From Paracoccaceae bacterium (GTDB lineage: Bacteria; Pseudomonadota; Alphaproteobacteria; Rhodobacterales; Rhodobacteraceae), in contig JABSSD010000134.1 of NCBI GenBank assembly GCA_013214575.1, forward strand, positions 24,199 through 88,198: a DNA stretch of 64,000 bases. Reading direction: 5' to 3'. Positions 63,042 to 64,000 of this stretch are shown piece after piece. The notes under the pieces are model-generated. The model worked only from the letters and a program-made list of their open reading frames with translations, was not told the origin of the DNA and did no database searches. Both the position numbers and the translations under genes were made by a program. Position 1 is the first letter of the stretch. Every line of letters begins with the position of its first letter.

Positions 63042-63331
63042 AGTGGGCGGCAGCGAATGACGCAGTCAATCGCGTGCCCGCACGGGAGTGTTCTGCGGGG
63101 CGAGTCGAAATAGACCGCGCCCTCTCAACACCAAACACAATCGTATCAGTCAAATTCGGGGGAGCATCAGCTCCGCCTATTCGGTTCTTGACGCCTCGCG
63201 TGAATTGAAAGCCACATATTTTGTATGGGACTCCATTGCGTAATTGATAGGAATAAAAAACCGAAGTCTCTTGTAGGAAATAGTAGATTGTAACATTGTA
63301 GAATAAAGCGTGCTTTCAAATTTAAGATATA

Positions 63332-63862
63332 ATGAAAAGTGATGTCATGGTCAGTTTTGTTCGTCCAGAGAATACAAAGTCGCGAGTTCGCGCAGCGGGG
63401 AAACGAATCACCAAGGGAAAAGGGACGCTTGAGGACAATTTGGTGCTCGAAAATTTCCGAGGTTCACATGCCTATATTCTGAACACATTTCAGGCTAATA
63501 TTCGGAACCACTCGCGTGGAAATGTTAGAACAGTTGGGCAACGTCTGAAACGGAGAAATACGATTCTCGACAAGCTTCGCCGTGAACCAAGCATGCCTTT
63601 GCCCGCCATGCATGACATTGCAGGATGTCGTATGGTGTTCGAGGATTTCAAGCAACTGGACGAAGTGCGACAGTCTATGCATGCAGCGCGATGGCGCCAT
63701 TCACTCACGCATAGTGTTGATCGTTACGATTATATACTAACACCAAAAGTGACAGGGTATCGGGGAATCCACGATGTTTACGAGTACAGAGTGAATTCGA
63801 TCGGTGGCGTTCCGTGGAATGGTTTGAAAATTGAAATTCAGTACAGAACATTACCTCAACAT
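63332..63862 (+). pseudogene. RelA/SpoT (ppGpp synthetase-like) domain protein, 5' part, disrupted by IS insertion
   Basis: MHDIAGCRMVFEDFKQLDEV...RYDYILTPKVTGYRGIHDVYEYRV...NGLKIEIQYRTLPQH, then family similarity stops exactly at an IS-like terminus. Not in supplied ORF track because the frame runs off the window. Confidence 0.75.
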
Positions 63863-64000
63863 GGCTTTGTTGCACAAATCGGCCTGAGGTCGGGCTCCCC
63901 CTTACCCCTGACGGACTTATCCTACGGTAACAGTTTCAGGTATGCCAAGAGCTGTGAATTCGTTGAGAATTGCGGCGCGAATTTGGATCTCCGCAACCTG
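63863..64000 (-). mobile_element. IS5-family-like insertion sequence (right end; continues beyond window)
   Basis: GGCTTTGTTGCACAAATCGGCC terminus similar to IS903/IS5-group ends; minus strand encodes a transposase C-terminus. Confidence 0.75.
63917..64000 (-). CDS. IS5-family transposase, C-terminal 27 aa (partial)
   Basis: Minus frame ...QVAEIQIRAAILNEFTALGIPETVTVG*, resembling C-termini of IS5-family transposases in Rhodobacteraceae. Confidence 0.65.
   Translation of the reverse strand, partial: QVAEIQIRAAILNEFTALGIPETVTVG

Overview
The window looks like ordinary, gene-dense, high-GC chromosome from a marine Rhodobacteraceae (Roseobacter-group) alphaproteobacterium. Support comes from GcrA, an HHE-type small MTxKTRFLNS protein, DUF6455, group III truncated hemoglobin, and Hint-domain protein families typical of that group. 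Most of it is housekeeping: lgt-midA-pgeF, proC, tdk, carB, pabB/pabC-like, aspS, mce, meaB, rimO, kdsA/kpsE/kpsT-like capsule genes, argD-argF, pit, hrpB, rpmB and lepA. No tRNA, rRNA or CRISPR array was seen. Accessory patches lie around rimO (29.0-32.9 kb) and around lepA (59.5-64 kb). The most interesting observations are: (1) a bipartite structured repeat (hairpin followed by a long nested stem) in three copies, each beside an accessory gene, with compensatory base changes; (2) an ACT-domain/GNAT fusion directly downstream of argD-argF; (3) a RelA/SpoT-domain gene cut at 63863 by an IS5-family-like element that runs off the window; (4) a gene next to rimO whose long reading frame is split by one in-frame TAA; (5) a nine-copy dispersed intergenic repeat; (6) a 42-nt near-perfect palindrome that contains the lepA stop codon. 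Family names come from reading the translated proteins only; no database search was run.
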